The notes under the pieces are model-generated. The model was given only the letters and a program-made list of their open reading frames with translations, made no database searches and had not been told where the DNA came from. Of a stretch of DNA of 64,000 nt, positions 60,426 to 64,000 are shown in pieces. How positions within the stretch are numbered: the first letter of the stretch is position 1; every line of letters begins with the position of its first letter. Location of the stretch: the NCBI RefSeq assembly GCF_036370855.1, contig NC_088099.1, positions 154,412,517 through 154,476,516 on the forward strand. Direction: 5' to 3'. Both the position numbers and the translations under genes were made by a program. Source of the stretch: Dromaius novaehollandiae (lineage: Eukaryota > Chordata > Aves > Casuariiformes > Dromaiidae).

Positions 60426-61154
60426 GCAAGTCGGGGAGGGATTCATCCCACCCCAGGTGACTTCTCCTCATCATTGGGCTAGAAAGTCCCTTCACGTGGG
60501 CTCTATGAGTTGTTTGTCTGGGTATCACTAACGATTTTCTGACAGAAGACTGATTTTTTAATTCATTGGTTGGGGGCACATTTGGCAGCTTGGACATGAG
60601 AGTGTCTAGGAGCTCAGCTCTGGGGCATGAAGTGCCACCATGGGTTTAATTCCTGAAGAGCTTCATCAAAAGAATAGTATTCATATTTCCACGGATTTTG
60701 TAGCAGGTTCAAGTCAGAACTGCTGTGCTGGTGGATGGGAAGATGTATGACAAGTCTGGTTTTAAATCAAAGCTGAGGAGAACAGTTATGCAGGGACTGG
60801 GAAATGGAGGGGATGCAATAGTTCAGAGGGGACAGTGGTCTGGAGTATGCTCTCTGGCTCTGTCATAACTGACATGATTTAAAATGCATAGGGCCTTTCT
60901 AAATTACTGTAGCTCAGCCACGGTGAGTGAAACTGTGCCAATGTATCTCCATGGGAGAGCTAAGCCTAAATGTTTTGCAGAGTCCTGAAGAAGACAAGGA
61001 TGGGAGAAGTGTGCATTTATCTTGCCAGTGCATTCCCTGGGCCTCATCCAAAGGGAAAACTTCTACATCTTGTCTCAGGACCTTTAAATCCCAGCTATGT
61101 CTCACATTAGAGCCCCCATGGAAAAGTCTTAATGAATTTACCTTTTTTTTTTTT

Positions 61155-61601
61155 TTAATTCATTAACAATATGTCAAATCCAATACAGCATGCTAGTCTG
61201 TCTGTATGTATTTCACTTATCCCATAGAACTTTATGGCAGGGATATCACTGTCTATCCAGCCCTCTAGAGTCAGCCACTTGTGGCACAACCCTGGCTGCT
61301 CTGCCAGATATAATGTATTTATCCTCAGCAGGCTTACCTCCCAGCCATTAAACAATAAAAATGATTTCAGCTGCAATAAGTCATTTGGCCATTTTTTCAG
61401 TTCTGTGTGATAAGGGGACCACACAGCGCTTCCTTGCATTAAGACAGGAGATACATTGATTATCACTGACCACTCATGAGGCCAAGGCAAGCTTTCTACA
61501 CCTCCATTTGTCCACTGCAGCCAAATACTTTTTCCCGAATTTGCAGTTACTTTAACGAATGGCCACTGAAGGAACGCTGTTCCCAAATTTTCACCATTCA
61601 T
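61155..61601 (-). CDS. Unidentified 148-codon open frame
   Basis: ATG at 61,601 to a stop at 61,155-61,157, with the frame open eight codons further upstream to a TAG at 61,623-61,625. The translation (starting MNGENLGTAFLQWPFVKV) is rich in Trp and hydrophobic residues and unlike a low-complexity chance frame, but I recognise no domain. There is no CpG island, no clear splice site and no conserved neighbour. By length alone one or two such frames are expected by chance in 64 kb of this composition. It could be a chance frame or an eroded insertion. Confidence 0.12.
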   Translation of the reverse strand: MNGENLGTAFLQWPFVKVTANSGKSIWLQWTNGGVESLPWPHEWSVIINVSPVLMQGSAVWSPYHTELKKWPNDLLQLKSFLLFNGWEVSLLRINTLYLAEQPGLCHKWLTLEGWIDSDIPAIKFYGISEIHTDRLACCIGFDILLMN

Positions 61602-61793
61602 CCTTTGCTGGGGATTAATATACTAAATCAGGTGTGGAGCCACCTTGACTGAGAGAGAGCTTTGACCCTCTCCCCAGTGTTACAGCATGTGCCTGTGATG
61701 ACAGACCATGGGGAAGGAGGGGGCACAATTCCCTACCCTATGTCATGTGTAAGGAAACAAAGGCAGAAATAACTTCCCCAATTTATGTGTAAG

Positions 61794-61815
61794 AAAAAAC
61801 AAAACAAAACAAAAC
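61794..61815 (+). repeat. (AAAAC)n microsatellite
   Basis: About four tandem AAAAC units. Confidence 0.8.
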
Positions 61816-64000
61816 AGCATTTTGGCTTCCTCATCTTGTGTTTATCATAATAGACTAATAAATCCTTAAAGAGCATGTTTTTCTGATGGTCACACTCACC
61901 TGAGACATTACATCATAACCTAGCTGATACCTAGCTGAACATTTTGCACAGTGGGATTAATTGCAGACTTTTTAAAAAACACTGGGAAATGCATAGGATA
62001 GTTTTTCACCTGGTCAGAGCATCCATTCATTAGGCATTATACCAGATTTCTAAAGACACTGATCTTAGTGAGAGTTAGAAACTAAAACATTTACAAATAG
62101 CTCTAAAGGCAGTACTGAAAATCCTACAAGTCATCTGTCAGGATCTTCAATTATTTAAGCATCTTTAAAAATCTGGGTCTTAAAACTTCACCAGTGAAGC
62201 CTGAACTGAATCTTCAAAGATAAAAGCTCACTTTTTTCCTTGCACTACTCTGTCTTGAGAAGAAAATACATGGAAACTGGCATTGCATTTAGTTTTACAG
62301 GGTATGTTCCCCTGAAGATGCCAGGATAAAGGCAGTGCAGCAACCAAGGCACAGCTGCACCAAGGAGGCTGAGGCTTCTTCTGAGAAATACAACATCTTG
62401 AATTTTAAAGGAAAGTTAAATAAAACAAAAAACAGATCCACTACTCAAAACTCTTCTGAGCTCTGAGGACTTTTCCTTTGGTTGGCTGATTAGCAACAGT
62501 GGGTAGAGACGGCAGTCTCCTGGGGGAATTTGTAGTCCCAAAGGTCTGGAGAGAAAGGATGCACCGTGAAATCCACACGAGGGGCTTTCTGATATGAAGC
62601 AAGCTGACCACCATAAACAATTTGATGGACATTTTATACTGGAATAACAAATTCAGAGTAATTTAGTTATACTGAACGGTGAATATTTTTAATAGAAAAG
62701 TGACTTCATTCTTGAGTAAGTTTTCCACTTCCAAAGCTACCAAATTGGAGTAATTGCTACAGCATATATTTGCTTTTGTGCTGGAATAGACTATCCCCAG
62801 AAGGAAGCGGGTTGGAAGAGCGCTGCCCCACACTTTGCTGATGAAACCAAGTGCTTGGGGAGGGGAAGGAACACTTGGTCAGGGAGCAGTGGACTCCTTT
62901 TTATATCACTTCTTTTGAACTTCATGGAAGGAGTCCTTTTTCATTTCTGAGAAGTTTCTGGCTTTTGTGGTATTCAGAGAGAACAGTTAGCCCGTAACTG
63001 GTAACAGCAGCCAAGTAGAAATGGAGGCATTAAAGGGAAATCACTGAGAACTCTCTAAATTGCATTTCCTTAAAACGAAAGAGGACAGGATTATGATATC
63101 TGCTGGGCAATCTTGGCGTGGGCCTAAGACCAGAATGGTTCTTCACTGGCTAAATAATTTCGTGTTCTAGTTAGACTACAGACAGCCTGCAGCCTCGGGC
63201 AGAAAGAAAGCTGGCTTTTCCTTAAATTTTGTCTCTTGCTCTCAGGAGAGCTTGACACCAGACTGACACAAAATAATTCCTTACGTTTCCAACCTCATAC
63301 TCCAGTTTGATTACCCGCTGCATTAATCTGCTGATGCTGTGGTTTCAACCCTTAGTTTTATCAATTTAGTCTTAATTGGAACCCTGATGTGATCACTGCA
63401 TTGTTCCCTTTTTAATTAACCCAGCAAACTTGTAGTAGATTAACCCTTGCTGCCCTAAGAGTAAACTCTCTTGCTTATCCTTTTCAATAAAATCTGTAAG
63501 TGTACCACAACAGTTTATTACATGAGATTGCAGCATGGGTCAGAAGCCCAAGTGCAGAAGTAATTTAAAATAAGGTATTTCCAGGCCACTTGATTCTTCT
63601 TTTAAATTAATACGAATACCTCATAAACTTGGAGAGTGAGAGCAACACAGAAGGGAGCCATGGAAAACACAAAGCTGAATAGGGAAAAAAGACCTGTTTT
63701 TCTCATACTTCTGATTTTTTTTCTGGAAAAAACACTGTTGTATACTGCAATTATTTCTGACTTAACTACTGACAGACAAAAAAGGTTCAGATATGTGATT
63801 TAGACATGGACAAAATAACTGTTCTTACTGGTAGATGGATTTTGAGGTGATTCAGTAGGATGGCTTTAAATACCGGTCTTTGTTCATATTTATACATTAC
63901 CTTACCGCCAGCTTTGCCTACTGTCATGTTTGATAAGGAAATAGTCCACTTAGTGCATTGAAATTTCAACTGTTTGGCTTAGGGAGTAATCATACATTTT

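Larger units (their letters stand above)
60426..64000. other. Intergenic DNA, right end
   Basis: No gene recognised. It includes an unexplained 148-codon minus-strand open frame at 61.2-61.6 kb and an AAAAC repeat at 61.8 kb. In human the next gene past UTP23 is RAD21, tens of kb away; none of its exons is seen here. Confidence 0.6.

Noticed and set aside
49887..64000. Possible exons of RAD21 or another downstream neighbour
   Set aside because: No conserved coding block was recognised on either strand; the known spacing in human would also place RAD21 beyond this window.
1..64000. CRISPR arrays, tRNA or rRNA genes, operons and prokaryotic signals
   Set aside because: None seen; spliced genes, CR1 elements and CpG islands identify vertebrate nuclear DNA.

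Overview
The window is vertebrate nuclear DNA, most likely from a bird. It is AT-rich, has spliced genes with long introns and two CpG-island promoters, and carries CR1-type LINE copies whose 3' ends have the avian hallmark (a conserved 3' untranslated block running into an ATTCTATG-like terminus). It also holds very old, decayed MIR-like and hAT-like fragments and one probable solo LTR. No bacterial, phage or CRISPR-type features are present. The species cannot be fixed from the sequence alone.

Layout. Positions 1 to about 35,800 are the 5' part of EIF3H (subunit h of translation initiation factor 3) on the minus strand: exon 1 at 35,650-35,769, an 18.8-kb intron 1, exon 2 at 16,657-16,813, and the first 16.7 kb of intron 2, which runs off the left edge. 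I looked for exon 3 and did not find it. The EIF3H promoter is a CpG island with ETS, YY1 and NRF1 motifs and a 5'-terminal oligopyrimidine-like start. About 10 kb of intergenic DNA follows (36.1-45.9 kb), with a probable hAT relic and a probable solo LTR.

UTP23 lies at 46,124-49,800 on the plus strand. It encodes a small-subunit processome PIN-like protein and is complete in three coding exons (188, 175 and 411 nt; 257 residues). Its CpG island has ETS and GC boxes upstream and three NRF1-like palindromes just inside intron 1. From 49.9 to 64 kb I see no gene. That stretch holds a short CR1 3' tail, an older CR1-like fragment, a 1.15-kb 5'-truncated CR1 with a broken reverse transcriptase frame, some simple repeats and one unexplained 148-codon open frame.

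The two genes are divergent (head to head, about 10 kb apart), the same arrangement as in human. Both serve the translation apparatus: EIF3H in 43S/48S initiation complexes, UTP23 in 18S rRNA maturation. Both promoters carry NRF1 and ETS motifs, which suggests shared housekeeping control. I found no undescribed multi-gene system. The leads most worth checking are a GC-rich intronic island flanked by an 11-bp direct repeat (1,076-1,370), a divergent 43-codon ORF in the EIF3H promoter, the NRF1 repeat cluster in UTP23 intron 1, an in-frame read-through of UTP23 exon 2, and two CTCF-like motifs in convergent orientation.
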